DNA of 64,000 bases from Candidatus Pristimantibacillus lignocellulolyticus (GCA_023639215.1 CP097899.1:131501-195500); one strand, 5' to 3'; positions 1 to 9,084 are shown, numbered from the stretch's first letter. A program made the numbers and translations. Notes: a model not told the origin generated them from the sequence alone.

Positions 1-1
1 T

Positions 2-97
2 TTTGGTGAAGCTCCTACTGCGATTAACAACGCAAAAGTATATGTTGATCCGACTGCTAAGCTTTCTCCAGGTCATAGTAGTAATATGAAATTATAA
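2..97 (+). CDS. C-terminal end of an unidentified protein (partial)
   Basis: An open frame runs from the window edge for 31 codons to a TAA at 95-97, and a strong terminator follows at once, so this is the end of a real gene. The visible tail is polar and ends in SSNMKL. I cannot assign a family from so few residues. Its direction (plus strand) is opposite to sda and the YheC/D gene that follow. Confidence 0.6.
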   Translation, partial: FGEAPTAINNAKVYVDPTAKLSPGHSSNMKL

Positions 98-98
98 A

Positions 99-141
99 CA
101 AAAGGTCGCAGTTTCCACTTTCGTAGAAACTGCGACCTTTT
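99..141 (+). terminator. Rho-independent terminator
   Basis: A 16-17 bp near-perfect stem (AAAAGGTCGCAGTTTC pairing with GAAACTGCGACCTTTT) has a short loop and ends in a T run. It sits just after the stop of the partial gene, and because the stem is flanked by A and T runs it could also stop minus-strand transcription, including that of sda. Confidence 0.9.
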
Positions 142-232
142 TACTACTGAATCTATAGTTATCTATTTGGCTTATCTACCAACAAGATGAAGTGCAATGT
201 ATAATTAGTACGAAGAAATGGTAATGTTGTTG

Positions 233-376
233 CTACGCTGAATACTGTTGTTCTGGAAGAATAATCCCTCGTAGTTGTAGTTCAAATGCAAGCATTTGAA
301 TAAATTCACGGTCACATTGATAGTGTATCGCTTGAAGATACGTATCAATCAATAATTCATTTGAAAGCAATTTCAC
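233..376 (-). CDS. sda: Sporulation histidine kinase inhibitor Sda
   Basis: This 47-residue protein starts with GTG behind a GGGAGGTGG ribosome binding site at 382-390. The helix-turn-helix hairpin pattern is that of Sda: LSNELLIDTYLQAI, then CDREFIQMLAFELQLRGI. Bacillus Sda is about the same length (46-52 residues) and has the same L-S-[DN]-E-L-L-I opening. Sda binds the dimerisation/phosphotransfer domain of KinA/KinB-type kinases and stops Spo0A activation when replication is disturbed or ongoing. The gene stands alone, and its upstream region carries DnaA boxes, as in Bacillus subtilis where DnaA activates sda. The family assignment rests on length, motif and context; it is too short for general ORF callers, which is why it is easily missed. 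Confidence 0.9.
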   Translation of the reverse strand: MKLLSNELLIDTYLQAIHYQCDREFIQMLAFELQLRGIILPEQQYSA

Positions 377-408
377 TAAAACCACCTCCCAAAATTTGGA
401 TTAGTTTT

Positions 409-437
409 ATCCTACCATTTCATACCATATCCGACAA
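409..437 (-). promoter_or_regulatory. Predicted sigma-A promoter of sda
   Basis: On the minus strand TTGTCG (432-437) and TAGGAT (409-414) are separated by exactly 17 bp, and a TG dinucleotide sits one base before the -10, giving an extended -10. Transcription would start near 402, about 25 nt before the GTG start. Confidence 0.5.
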
Positions 438-446
438 TAGTCGCTA

Positions 447-545
447 TTATCAACAATATATTGTGGATATGTTGTTGATTGTTTGTGTATATCAGTCAAA
501 TTATCCCTATTCTCGCATGGGATAATGTGGATACAGTTATCCACA
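447..545 (-). promoter_or_regulatory. DnaA-box cluster upstream of sda
   Basis: A perfect DnaA box TTATCCACA lies at 537-545. Two strong near-matches in the other orientation lie at 526-534 (TGTGGATAC) and 462-470 (TGTGGATAT). Weaker ones are TTATCAACA at 447-455 and TTATCCCTA at 501-509. In B. subtilis several DnaA boxes upstream of sda couple its transcription to replication initiation; the same arrangement here supports both the gene call and its regulation. The remaining intergenic stretch up to 626 shows nothing else I can name. Confidence 0.75.
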
Positions 546-626
546 GCCTATTAATCTAGTAAATTCATAAAAAACTTTAATAGCTATTAATTTTTCATTA
601 ATTTTATATATCAGTCTATTAACCTA

Positions 627-1298
627 CTAATTAGGACTAGTATTCACTTCAAAGATCCAAATTTTCCCTCTTTGATCAATACCATAATCATAGCCAAGAT
701 GCGTTAAACCAGGGAATCGTTGCTCTAGTACAGACGTACACAATCGAGTAAGATGTTTCATATCACCTATTATTTGAGATACTGCGCCCGCTCCTAATGT
801 TTGTTTTATTGCTATATTGTAGTCAAGCTTACGTCCACCTTTGCTTAGATTTGTAATAGCATAGCCTGGTCCCGCGACTCTAGCGAGAATGACTCGATAG
901 TTCCAAACTCCATCATCTATACAGTATTTCACACGATAATCTACGGGAGATCCGTCTATTCGTAATAAGTCAATTCCTTGTTGAATGATATACGCTCGTT
1001 TTAATTTTTTACTTGCTAGACCTCGTACTAATGCCTCATAACTTGTCACCTTATACTTTTTACTGTCCACCTTATAACTATACCCACCATTTATTTTTGT
1101 TACTTGAATAACACCCTTACCTAGACTTCCTTTAATTGGTTTCACAAATACCATACGATATCTATTTAACATTTCATTTAAATTTGAAGCGTTATAGGTC
1201 TTAGTATTTGGAATATGAGGTGCAATTTGTGGATGAGCAGCTAATGCATTTTGCTTTAACAATTTGCTCGATACTTTTCGACCCGGATGCCATGTCAT
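627..1298 (-). CDS. YheC/YheD family ATP-grasp protein, short form
   Basis: About 223 residues of an ATP-grasp fold as in the YheC/YheD endospore-coat-associated family. Visible blocks are the nucleotide-binding strand with FVKPIKGSLGKGV, the central VDYRVKYC region, a GAGAVS turn, and the C-terminal magnesium-binding block GYDYGID followed by WIFEVNTSPN. Full-length YheC/YheD proteins have 350-450 residues, so this is one of the shorter single-domain versions common in Paenibacillus. I start it at 1298 (MTWHPG) because an AAAGGAG site lies 11 bases ahead; the longer frame to 1325 would read through that site. The substrate is unknown; family members are linked to the spore coat. Confidence 0.8.
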   Translation of the reverse strand: MTWHPGRKVSSKLLKQNALAAHPQIAPHIPNTKTYNASNLNEMLNRYRMVFVKPIKGSLGKGVIQVTKINGGYSYKVDSKKYKVTSYEALVRGLASKKLKRAYIIQQGIDLLRIDGSPVDYRVKYCIDDGVWNYRVILARVAGPGYAITNLSKGGRKLDYNIAIKQTLGAGAVSQIIGDMKHLTRLCTSVLEQRFPGLTHLGYDYGIDQRGKIWIFEVNTSPN

Positions 1299-1429
1299 GG
1301 TACATCCATCTCCTTTCGAATCCATCTGACATTTGTAACGCCAGTACTTATCTATTGTATGTTAATCAAGCTATTATTCTTGTGCAGATGTACCGCAAAG
1401 AAGATAGAATTATAGTATTTAATAAAAAA

Positions 1430-1487
1430 ACGTATGTATAGGTTTTATCTTCCCGCCCTAGCAGAATGATATAACCTATACATACGT
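1430..1487 (-). terminator. Terminator of topB
   Basis: A 15-bp perfect inverted repeat (1430-1444 with 1473-1487) separated by a 28-nt loop is followed, on the minus strand, by seven T residues. It lies directly after the topB stop. Confidence 0.75.
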
Positions 1488-1495
1488 CGCTTCTT

Positions 1496-3613
1496 TTATT
1501 TCTGTTGTTCGAGTGCTGCCTTCAACTTATCAGCTAGACTATTACCTATCGATGGCTGCTCTTGATTATATTGCTTCATCAAGCGCTGTGTTTCCTGTTT
1601 ATTCATTTTCCCACTAGCTTTATCATCTAGTTTCTCAATAACATTACAAGGACGACATTGCGCATATTTTCCTGCCTTACCATCATGTAACTCCATTTTT
1701 TTACGGCATTGCGGACAACGCTTATTAATTTTCAGCGGTTCAGCATGACGCTTATATGAACATTCACGATTAGAACATACATAACGTTTTCCTTGCTTAC
1801 CTTTTACTTCAAGTAATGGTTCGCTACAATCAGGACATTTGGAACCTGTCATATTATGCGGCTTGTACTGCTTGCTCTCAGTTTTCACCTTATTGACCCA
1901 TTGCTCGGCTTGAGCTCTAATCTGCTTCATAAATTGTTTCGCATCACCTTTGCCACGCGAAATAGCTTCTAACTGTTGTTCCCACTGTGAAGTTAACTGT
2001 GGACTTTTCAGTTCATCGACGACAAGTTCAATTAATTGTTTCCCCTTCTGTGTAGGATACAAACTATGACCTCTACGTTCAATGGTCTCAGTTGAGAGTA
2101 GCTTTTCAATGATATCCGCCCGTGTAGCTGGAGTTCCTAGACCATGTTTTTCCATAATCGAAAGTAATGATGCTTCTGTATATCGTGACGGTGGCGTCGT
2201 CATACAATCCTTCAAACTAGATGATTTCAATTGTACTTGTTGCCCTTTTTGTAGTGCAGGCAATAAAGATATATCTTCTTCCTGCTCATCTCCATCTTTC
2301 GTTACGGTGTATACTGCTCGCCAACCTTTATCCTTCTCAACTCGGCCTTTGGCATAGAATGTATGTTTTCCAATCGTAAGTTCAACACTCGTCTCATCAT
2401 AGCGATATGGGGCACAGAATAATGCAATAAATCGGCGGACAATGAGATCATAAAGCTTTCGTTCATCTGTACTTAAATTTTGTAATTGGACAAATTGATC
2501 CGTTGGAATGATGGCATGATGATCACTAACTTTACTATCATCTACAATTCGTTTCGTTACTTGTAATGGTTTTCGTAATAACGCCGATGCTACTTCACGA
2601 TATGGACCAATCGCAACTCGCTCCAAACGATCCTTCAATGTAGATGCCATATCACTAGTTAAATGTCTGGAATCGGTACGTGGATACGTTACCAACTTAT
2701 GCTGCTCATATAACTTTTGTAATACATTAGAAGTTTGCTTGGCTGAGAAGCCTAACTTTTTGTTCGCATCTCGTTGTAGTTCAGTAAGATCATAAGCAAG
2801 TGGATGCAGTTCTTGCTTCTCCGTAACTTTTATATGACTTACTTGAGCGGTCTTAGCGTCCTTAACAGCACGCAATTGCTGATCTGCTTCAGCTTTATCC
2901 CATATCTTACCGTCATGTCCTTGCCCAGCTCTCCATGTCGCGGTAAAGCCTGCCGCCGCCGTTTGCAATAACCAGTACGGTTTCGCTTGGAAACCTGTTA
3001 TTTCTTGTTCTCGTTCCATTAGAATTGACAACGTAGGCGTTTGAACCCGGCCCGCTGCTAATTGCGCATTGTATTTACATGTCAAAGCACGAGTCATATT
3101 AAGACCGATAATCCAATCTGCTTCTGCTCGGCAAACGGCTGATTTATAAAGATCATTGTATTGTGATCCAGGCTTCAAATTACGGAAACCTTCTTTAATC
3201 GCTTGATCCGTTTGCGAAGAAATCCATAGACGTGTGAAGGGCTTCTTCCAATGAATAAGTTCCATAATCCAGCGAGCAACAAGCTCCCCTTCACGTCCTG
3301 CGTCAGTAGCGATTACGAGTTGCGATAGATCATTACGCTTACTTAATGCTTGAATCGCTTTGAATTGATGTGAAGTTTCTTTCATTACACGAATATTCAT
3401 CTTAGCAGGTAGCAGAGGTAGATCCTCTAACTCCCATGTTTTATATTTTTTATCATATGCTTCAGGTTCAGCTAACTCAACCAGATGACCCAATGCCCAA
3501 GTTACGACATAATTAGGTCCTTCCATATAGTTCTTATGTTTCGTTGTACAACCAAGAACTCGAGCAATTTCCTTCGCTACACTTGGTTTTTCTGCTAATA
3601 CTAGTGATTTCAT
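1496..3613 (-). CDS. topB: DNA topoisomerase III (type IA)
   Basis: A 705-residue type IA topoisomerase. The N-terminal Toprim domain begins KSLVLAEKPSVAKEIA and contains the acidic DAGREGE block at about 104-110. The catalytic tyrosine is Tyr310 in LVTYPRTDSRHLT, and the gate domain carries the usual GLGTPATRADIIEKL block near 490-505. The C-terminus holds a four-cysteine motif (CPDC...CSNREC) and a second cysteine cluster (CPQC...CRPC), typical of Gram-positive TopB. It relaxes negative supercoils and decatenates DNA, acting with RecQ-type helicases. Length matches B. subtilis TopB (about 727). It starts MKSLVL and is monocistronic. Confidence 0.97.
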   Translation of the reverse strand: MKSLVLAEKPSVAKEIARVLGCTTKHKNYMEGPNYVVTWALGHLVELAEPEAYDKKYKTWELEDLPLLPAKMNIRVMKETSHQFKAIQALSKRNDLSQLVIATDAGREGELVARWIMELIHWKKPFTRLWISSQTDQAIKEGFRNLKPGSQYNDLYKSAVCRAEADWIIGLNMTRALTCKYNAQLAAGRVQTPTLSILMEREQEITGFQAKPYWLLQTAAAGFTATWRAGQGHDGKIWDKAEADQQLRAVKDAKTAQVSHIKVTEKQELHPLAYDLTELQRDANKKLGFSAKQTSNVLQKLYEQHKLVTYPRTDSRHLTSDMASTLKDRLERVAIGPYREVASALLRKPLQVTKRIVDDSKVSDHHAIIPTDQFVQLQNLSTDERKLYDLIVRRFIALFCAPYRYDETSVELTIGKHTFYAKGRVEKDKGWRAVYTVTKDGDEQEEDISLLPALQKGQQVQLKSSSLKDCMTTPPSRYTEASLLSIMEKHGLGTPATRADIIEKLLSTETIERRGHSLYPTQKGKQLIELVVDELKSPQLTSQWEQQLEAISRGKGDAKQFMKQIRAQAEQWVNKVKTESKQYKPHNMTGSKCPDCSEPLLEVKGKQGKRYVCSNRECSYKRHAEPLKINKRCPQCRKKMELHDGKAGKYAQCRPCNVIEKLDDKASGKMNKQETQRLMKQYNQEQPSIGNSLADKLKAALEQQK

Positions 3614-3741
3614 TTCCTATTGCTCCAATCTATTAACATATGGTCACAACATAACATACATCGGAAATTCAATCAATCTGTGGAGCGAAGTAGCGGAGCA
3701 TTCGTGTGCATATGCGTTGTATGACATTATGTAAGTTCAAG

Positions 3742-3777
3742 AAAAAACCACATGGAGTTGTTGTACTCGAATGTGGT
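3742..3777 (-). terminator. Terminator of the 170-residue gene
   Basis: A 7-bp stem (ACCACAT with ATGTGGT) is followed on the minus strand by six T residues, downstream of the gene at 3841-4353. The remaining part of the 3614-3840 gap shows nothing I can name; a 73-codon frame across it overlaps the neighbouring gene and looks like a shadow. Confidence 0.65.
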
Positions 3778-3840
3778 AGGTGTTGCTCAGTTTCCCATTT
3801 ATATTCACCAATCCATCGGAAAACCATTCCCTTCCCATGA

Positions 3841-4353
3841 TTACCCACTATGAACTTCGAAACAAAAATAGCCAAATGCCAAATCTTCAATTGTTAACTC
3901 CATTATATGAATCGCCCTTTGCTGCAGTTTGGGAATCAATTCGTCCAGAAATTCCTCATAGCGTTGCAATATGGTGTGGTATGTCGCAGTATCATTATAT
4001 TTGCATAATGGAGAAAGGATTGTTCCGTATCTATACTCTTCATCACTCATCTGGAATTTGCTCTTACCTACACAATCTTCAATATGTTTTAATTCGTTAT
4101 CTATACCAAATTCAACTCTGCATTCCAAATACAACATGTAATCATCGAATTCAATTTGTCGATCCTTCCTCTCGTTTATATAGAAAGGATTGAATCTAAT
4201 ATATTGAGTAGTCGCGTTGGAATTAATGATTTGATTGATTAAATATTTCAAATCTGAAAGCGTAGGATAATGTCTACTTAAGCCATTATTATAAATAGTA
4301 TGATCATGAACGATACCGTTAATGATCCCTTCTTTCTTCTCGATTATTTCCAT
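3841..4353 (-). CDS. Hypothetical protein, 170 residues
   Basis: I do not recognise a family. The start is supported by an AGGAGT site eight bases before the ATG at 4353, and a terminator follows the stop. The protein is acidic and soluble with no signal peptide or membrane segment. It has a run of charged and aromatic residues in the middle (FNPFYINERKDRQIEF) and a C-terminal half rich in Glu, Tyr and Leu that looks helical. The layout resembles small immunity or DUF proteins found singly in Bacillales, but I see no diagnostic motif. It stands alone between topB and a degenerate repeat. Confidence 0.7.
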   Translation of the reverse strand: MEIIEKKEGIINGIVHDHTIYNNGLSRHYPTLSDLKYLINQIINSNATTQYIRFNPFYINERKDRQIEFDDYMLYLECRVEFGIDNELKHIEDCVGKSKFQMSDEEYRYGTILSPLCKYNDTATYHTILQRYEEFLDELIPKLQQRAIHIMELTIEDLAFGYFCFEVHSG

Positions 4354-4495
4354 TTTATTACTCCTATTCTTTGATAAATTAAACTCCCATGTCTTTCCAT
4401 TATAACAATACTTTTTGTAGTTAATTTAAAATAATAAATAGAGAAAGTCGCTTGAAGTTTAGGTAGCGAGAAACATAGCTCAGACTTCATTTCAT

Positions 4496-4555
4496 CTTCG
4501 CCGCCGAATACGCTACGTTAGCGTTATGGCGTAATCACAAGCCAACATTTTGAAC
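4496..4555 (-). repeat. Degenerate end fragment of the 170-bp palindromic element
   Basis: The block CTTCGCCGCCGAATACGCTACG, split here as CTTCGCCG then CCGAATACGCTACG, matches the right part of the copies at 47.7-48.0 kb (TTCGCCGTCGACTACGCTACG region), and the fragment ends in TTTTGAAC like the terminal repeat of that family. The other half is not recognisable. The rest of 4356-4678 is AT-rich with no gene. Confidence 0.45.
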
Positions 4556-4678
4556 ATCATCTAGACAAGCACCTAATTTTTGTGGGGCAAATTAACTACA
4601 ATCTAGGTATATATCGGAGTCAAACTAGGTGTTGAACGTATATATTACTAATAGGACTTTAACTAACTAAAGAAAGTA

Positions 4679-5395
4679 GTGAATGCAGTGCAACATGGAT
4701 CAGCAAGACGATCATCACGACGGTTGCTGGCCATATCAGACATTCATGGACAAAGACAAGGATTTCTATCCTTACTAGAAGCTGCACAATACGATCCTCA
4801 TAGGGATCAGCTTGTAATATTAGGTGATTATATTGAAGCGGGTGAGCCAATTACGTGGCGATTGATCGATCTTGTTCACCAACTTGTAGACAAAGGTGCA
4901 ATTGCTTTACCAGGTAATCATGAACTGAAACTAGCTACATTAAGACGCGGTAGTACGGCACATCGCTTGCGCTATTTGAGATTTATCCGGCAACTACCTA
5001 GTTATTATATGGAGAATGGCTATTTATTCGTTCATGCTGGGGTTCGACCTGGTTTACAGCTTCAATTGCATCCGTTACGTGAGTTAACTGAAATTAGAGA
5101 GTCGTTTACTCGACATCCACTTTCGACACTCCGCAACAAGCTCGATACTGATGTTGGAGGTACTGCTGGACAACGAATTGTATTTGGTCATACTCCCACA
5201 TTCAAATTAGGCGTAAACCCTGGCTCCTTGTTCGTTGATGATTGTAGGATTGGCATTGATACTGGGGCGAAGCATGGCTATAAGCTTTCCTTAGTTGATC
5301 TGACCAATGGTCTTTGCTATAGCTGTTCGACGAATGAGGAATATCGTGCGAGTGATGTTCATGTTTATCATGTACCAGGTGTTCGTAATCGCTAA
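4679..5395 (+). CDS. Calcineurin-like metallophosphatase (PrpE/ApaH-like)
   Basis: A 238-residue metallophosphoesterase. All metal-binding blocks are visible in order: DIHG (21-24), GDYIE (49-53), GNHE (79-82), VHAG (118-121) and GHT in the second half. The G-D-Y-I-E variant and the length place it with the PrpE/bis(5'-nucleosyl)-tetraphosphatase-like and Ser/Thr phosphatase branch rather than the nucleotidase branch. The substrate cannot be told from sequence. The start is uncertain: the GTG at 4679 has only a weak AAAGAAAG site, and GTG at 4688 is an alternative. It is monocistronic, with a strong terminator 80 bases downstream. Confidence 0.85.
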   Translation: MNAVQHGSARRSSRRLLAISDIHGQRQGFLSLLEAAQYDPHRDQLVILGDYIEAGEPITWRLIDLVHQLVDKGAIALPGNHELKLATLRRGSTAHRLRYLRFIRQLPSYYMENGYLFVHAGVRPGLQLQLHPLRELTEIRESFTRHPLSTLRNKLDTDVGGTAGQRIVFGHTPTFKLGVNPGSLFVDDCRIGIDTGAKHGYKLSLVDLTNGLCYSCSTNEEYRASDVHVYHVPGVRNR

Positions 5396-5472
5396 TCAAT
5401 TCAATATAGAAATCTGCTTTGTCGTATCTGATTGGCCTCTTTCATTACAGTTCCTCCTCAAGTAGGAACCAT

Positions 5473-5526
5473 AAGAGGGTATCTCCCTGTTAAGCGCTTC
5501 GTTGTGCTTAACAGGGAGATACCCTT
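5473..5526. terminator. Bidirectional terminator
   Basis: A stem of about 22 bp (AAGAGGGTATCTCCCTGTTAA pairing with its complement around a short TTCG-containing loop) ends in ATTTTTG on the plus strand. It separates the convergent phosphatase and ABC permease genes. Confidence 0.9.
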
Positions 5527-5544
5527 ATTTTTGTCATATACGAT

Positions 5545-6381
5545 TTAGCCCTTGTTTGCACCTGAGGTCAATCCTTCGACTAAAAATCGCTGTAAAAATA
5601 TAAATAGTAGTGTTACTGGTAAAGCGACTAACACTGCGCCTGCAGCAAATAAAGTAAATTCCGTAGAATTACGCTGATTCACCATACGGAATAATCCTAC
5701 TGCAAGTGTTCTTTGTTCCTCTGTCCGTAAGATGAGATCTGCAAATATAAAATCGACAAAGCAACCATTAAAAATCATTAGACTCGCATAGGTTAGCATT
5801 GGCTTAGATAAAGGAATCATAATAGTTACAAACATTTTTAGATGTCCTGCCCCATCAATCCTTGCAGCATCCTCAATACTTTTTGGAATAGTATCAAAAA
5901 AACCTTTAGCGACAAACATATTAGTAATAATGGCACCACTGCTATATACAAGAACTAGCGCCCCATGTGAATTGAGCAATCCCATCGTATTAAGCAACAC
6001 ATATATCGCGATCATTGCCATAAAACCAGGAAACATTTGCAGTACAAGCATCGTTGTAAGTGCGATCTTTCTGCCCTTAAAGCGATATCTTGAGATCGTA
6101 TATGCTGAGATAAGTAGCAATAACGTGCCAAGGAACGTAGACATTATCGCTATTTTAAAAGTATTCATAAACCAAAGAGGATAGCTTGTGTTACTGAATA
6201 AATTTCTGTAGTGCTCTAAGGTCATTTCTCGAGGAATCAATGTATCGCTAAATAAGCTGTTTCCAGTCTTTAACGAAGACATCACAATCCAAAAAGCTGG
6301 AAATAAACTAATTACACTCATTAGTATAAGCAGTATATAACTTAAACCTGCCTTTGCCCTGATCGATGCCATTGTTCTCAT
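5545..6381 (-). CDS. Maltodextrin-type ABC transporter permease (MalG family)
   Basis: A 278-residue inner-membrane permease with six predicted helices. The cytoplasmic EAA loop, which docks the ATPase, is visible as SIEDAARIDGAGHLKMF near 165-181, and the MalG-type C-terminus (QRFLVEGLTSGANKG) is present. It overlaps the stop of the MalF gene by four bases (ATGA), so the two are translationally coupled. With the binding protein they form a carbohydrate importer. No MalK-type ATPase is in the window, which fits Gram-positive systems that share an ATPase such as MsmX encoded elsewhere. Confidence 0.93.
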   Translation of the reverse strand: MRTMASIRAKAGLSYILLILMSVISLFPAFWIVMSSLKTGNSLFSDTLIPREMTLEHYRNLFSNTSYPLWFMNTFKIAIMSTFLGTLLLLISAYTISRYRFKGRKIALTTMLVLQMFPGFMAMIAIYVLLNTMGLLNSHGALVLVYSSGAIITNMFVAKGFFDTIPKSIEDAARIDGAGHLKMFVTIMIPLSKPMLTYASLMIFNGCFVDFIFADLILRTEEQRTLAVGLFRMVNQRNSTEFTLFAAGAVLVALPVTLLFIFLQRFLVEGLTSGANKG

Positions 6382-7685
6382 GATAGCATATCCTCCTCTT
6401 TATACGATTTGGTTCTTCTATAACTCCAAATTGAAAAGGAAGCAACCAGCACGAAAATAACGATACCGATAACAGATGCGAAGCTGTATTGAGATTGATT
6501 AAGAGCTAGCTTGAATAACCACGTAACGAGCAAATCAGTATGCCCTGCATACTGATAATTAACATTGACAGGATCACCATTCGTAAGTAAGAATATAACG
6601 TTAAAGCTGTTAATATTACCAGCAAATTGCATAATGAGTACAGGAGCAGTAGCAAATAGTACCATTGGTAATGTAATTAAGCGAAACTTTTGTAAGGATC
6701 CTGCTCCGTCTACTTCTGCCGCTTCATACAAATCACGAGGAATTGTAGTTAACACGCCGATAGCTAAAATCATTGTCACCGGAATTCCAAGCCACATATT
6801 ACAGATAATTACGGTAACTTTAGCCCAAAATGGATCAGTTAACCACGGTAAACCCTCGAGTCCTAAGTTCTTCAAATAATTGTTTATGGGTCCAAACTGA
6901 TTGTTAAACATATTACGCATAACGAGTAATGAAATCATACTTGGAATAGCAAAAGGAACAATTAATAGTGTACGCCACAGTTTTTTGAAGCGAATGACAG
7001 GTTGTTGAATTAGGACCGCTGTAAATACTCCACCTACATACGTCGTCAAAGTTGCAATTATCGCCCATATTAATGTCCAACTAAGCACGCCTCCAAATGT
7101 TTTACTCCATACGTCCAAGTTGATCATTTTAACAAAATTGTCAAACCCAACCCAATCGACTAAATTAGCAGGGGGTAAAATCGGATCTGCATAATTCGTA
7201 AAAGCAAGCAGAATTGAAAAAATAATAGGAAGAATACTTAAAAATAAAACTGAAATGGCAGGTACAAATAAAATAAAGTAAGCAAAATATTTTCGATTCA
7301 CTGTTTGCAGTGAGTGTATGAAATGATTAGGAGTATGCCCCTGGTCGCGTAACAAACCGACCAGGTAAGCATCTCGAACATTAAAAACATATATTATAAG
7401 AAAAACAAGCAATGCACATAATGCAATAAGTCCATCAATCATCATGAAAATGGAGTGATCTCCTGCTACTAATTGCGTAAGTTTCCCCACCTTAGCCATA
7501 CGGCTAGGCTCAGTTCCGAGTGTAATTAACCCCTTCAAGTAATCCATTAAGTGAAATAGGATGCCATAAAGAGCAGCGGTGTGCAGGCCGATTAACAATA
7601 ATCCCTTTATGAACTGTCGATTGTAAATCTGTCCGACGCCCATAAATAGAATTGAAAGTATACTAGCTCCCATTTTTTTCTGCAT
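6378..7685 (-). CDS. Maltodextrin-type ABC transporter permease (MalF family)
   Basis: About 435 residues, longer than the usual ~300 because the N-terminus carries extra membrane helices (GQIYNRQFIKGLLLIGLHTA and LIALCALLVFLIIYVFNV), as in true MalF proteins and the B. subtilis GanP/MdxF branch. The EAA loop is DLYEAAEVDGAGSLQKF. I start it at the ATG at 7685 because an AGGTGG site lies eight bases ahead; a GTG at 7697 would fall inside that site. It is the second gene of the malE-malF-malG operon on the minus strand. Confidence 0.93.
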   Translation of the reverse strand: MQKKMGASILSILFMGVGQIYNRQFIKGLLLIGLHTAALYGILFHLMDYLKGLITLGTEPSRMAKVGKLTQLVAGDHSIFMMIDGLIALCALLVFLIIYVFNVRDAYLVGLLRDQGHTPNHFIHSLQTVNRKYFAYFILFVPAISVLFLSILPIIFSILLAFTNYADPILPPANLVDWVGFDNFVKMINLDVWSKTFGGVLSWTLIWAIIATLTTYVGGVFTAVLIQQPVIRFKKLWRTLLIVPFAIPSMISLLVMRNMFNNQFGPINNYLKNLGLEGLPWLTDPFWAKVTVIICNMWLGIPVTMILAIGVLTTIPRDLYEAAEVDGAGSLQKFRLITLPMVLFATAPVLIMQFAGNINSFNVIFLLTNGDPVNVNYQYAGHTDLLVTWLFKLALNQSQYSFASVIGIVIFVLVASFSIWSYRRTKSYKEEDMLS

Positions 7686-7704
7686 GAAACCAACCACCTA
7701 ATTT

Positions 7705-9027
7705 TTATTTCGAGTCAATATCAGTTTTTATCGTTGTAACGGCTTGATCAAGCAATTGCTTCACATCTTTGCTTTCATCATCCCATGCTGCAATAAATAC
7801 AGCTCTCAATGGCTCCCATACAGCGTTAATTTCAGATACAGAGGGCATAGGTATTGAGTATTGGAACTGCTCAAAGAATCCACTAATAATTGGGTCATTC
7901 TTAATTGCTGGATCCTCACCCGCTTCAATATTTGCTGGAATTGCTCCTGTCATCTCATAGTTTTTCAATTGATTTTCTTTATTACTTGCAAAATTCGCAA
8001 ATAGTCTAGCCGCTATAGGATAGTCAGAATATGAGTTGACATAATAGGACTTCACTCCTGAGAATGACGTAGATGGATTACCATCAGGAGTTTTAGGAAG
8101 TGGAACTACACCAATATTAACCTGATCTTTGAAAGCTGCTATTGACCATGGCCCATCTATGTTAAACGCTAACTTACCTTCTTGGAATAATTGAGCCTTA
8201 ACATCGTAAGTAACATCTCCTGCATTCATTGGCAGAATTGGTTTTAGACTTTGTAAAAACTTAAATCCTTCCACTGTCCCATCATTATTTAGCCCTATAT
8301 CAGTTATATCTGAATTCTCATTACCAAAGACATATCCTCCAAAGCTACCAATGAATGGATAAGAGTAATAACCTACAAACTCCCACATAATCGCATACTT
8401 ATTTTGTTTTGGATCATTATAAGTATTTGCAAAAGCAATAATCTCCTCCCATGTCGTAGGAGGGTCTGTCACTAAATCCTTGTTATAGAATAGTGCATAG
8501 GTCTCAACTGACTTCGGATATCCATAAAGTACACCGTCGTAGGAAGAAGCCTTAACTGCTGCATCAACCATCGAATTACGTGTTTCTTCCTCGTACAAAT
8601 CGTTAGGTAGTAGCAAACCTGCCTTAACTGCCAATCCAATTTGATCATGTGGCATTGTTAACACATCACCCGCTAGTTTGGAAGGTCCATCCGTTGCCAA
8701 ACGACTACCTTGATCGCCTCCTGCTACCTCTTCAAGTGTTACAGGAATGCCATACTCTGCTTCAAATGCTTCCGCCAATTGTTTCATGTAAGGCATTTGC
8801 TCCCTCGCTTCCCATACAACTAGCTTTGCTCCTTCTTCTGGCTTAATCTCCTCATCAACATCTGAGTTTGCATTTGAATTACTTTCTACATTGTTCGGTT
8901 GACCATTGCCACCACCTTGATTTACTGGTGGATTGTTACCACTGTTGCTACAAGCAGTTACCATCATAGCTAATACTAGAAAAAGTAAAGCTGTACCCCA
9001 TAATTTTTCTTTTAACTTCTTTTGCAT
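7705..9027 (-). CDS. Maltodextrin-binding lipoprotein (MalE family)
   Basis: A solute-binding protein of about 440 residues. It starts at 9027 with MQKKLKEKLWG behind an AAGGAGAG site; the longer frame to 9138 runs through the leader hairpin and is not a real start. The signal peptide ends in the lipobox VTAC, followed by an Asn/Gly/Ser-rich linker. The mature part has the SBP family 1 pattern seen in MalE: LVVWEAREQMPYMKQLAEAFE, then GSRLATDGPSKLAGDVLTMPHDQ, and a C-terminal helix ending in TTIKTDIDSK. It should capture maltodextrins or related oligosaccharides outside the membrane and deliver them to the MalF/MalG permease pair. Confidence 0.93.
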   Translation of the reverse strand: MQKKLKEKLWGTALLFLVLAMMVTACSNSGNNPPVNQGGGNGQPNNVESNSNANSDVDEEIKPEEGAKLVVWEAREQMPYMKQLAEAFEAEYGIPVTLEEVAGGDQGSRLATDGPSKLAGDVLTMPHDQIGLAVKAGLLLPNDLYEEETRNSMVDAAVKASSYDGVLYGYPKSVETYALFYNKDLVTDPPTTWEEIIAFANTYNDPKQNKYAIMWEFVGYYSYPFIGSFGGYVFGNENSDITDIGLNNDGTVEGFKFLQSLKPILPMNAGDVTYDVKAQLFQEGKLAFNIDGPWSIAAFKDQVNIGVVPLPKTPDGNPSTSFSGVKSYYVNSYSDYPIAARLFANFASNKENQLKNYEMTGAIPANIEAGEDPAIKNDPIISGFFEQFQYSIPMPSVSEINAVWEPLRAVFIAAWDDESKDVKQLLDQAVTTIKTDIDSK

Positions 9028-9084
9028 GACCCATCTCTCCTTAAAATAAAGTTGGAAAAACTTTACCTCGTCCAAATACAAAAA

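Noticed and set aside
3669..3890. 73-codon frame on the minus strand after the 170-residue gene
   Set aside because: It overlaps the end of that gene, crosses its terminator and lacks a ribosome binding site.
4679..5395. Protein phosphatase assignment to a specific substrate (PrpE or ApaH)
   Set aside because: All metal motifs are present but nothing in the sequence separates Ser/Thr phosphatase from dinucleotide hydrolase.
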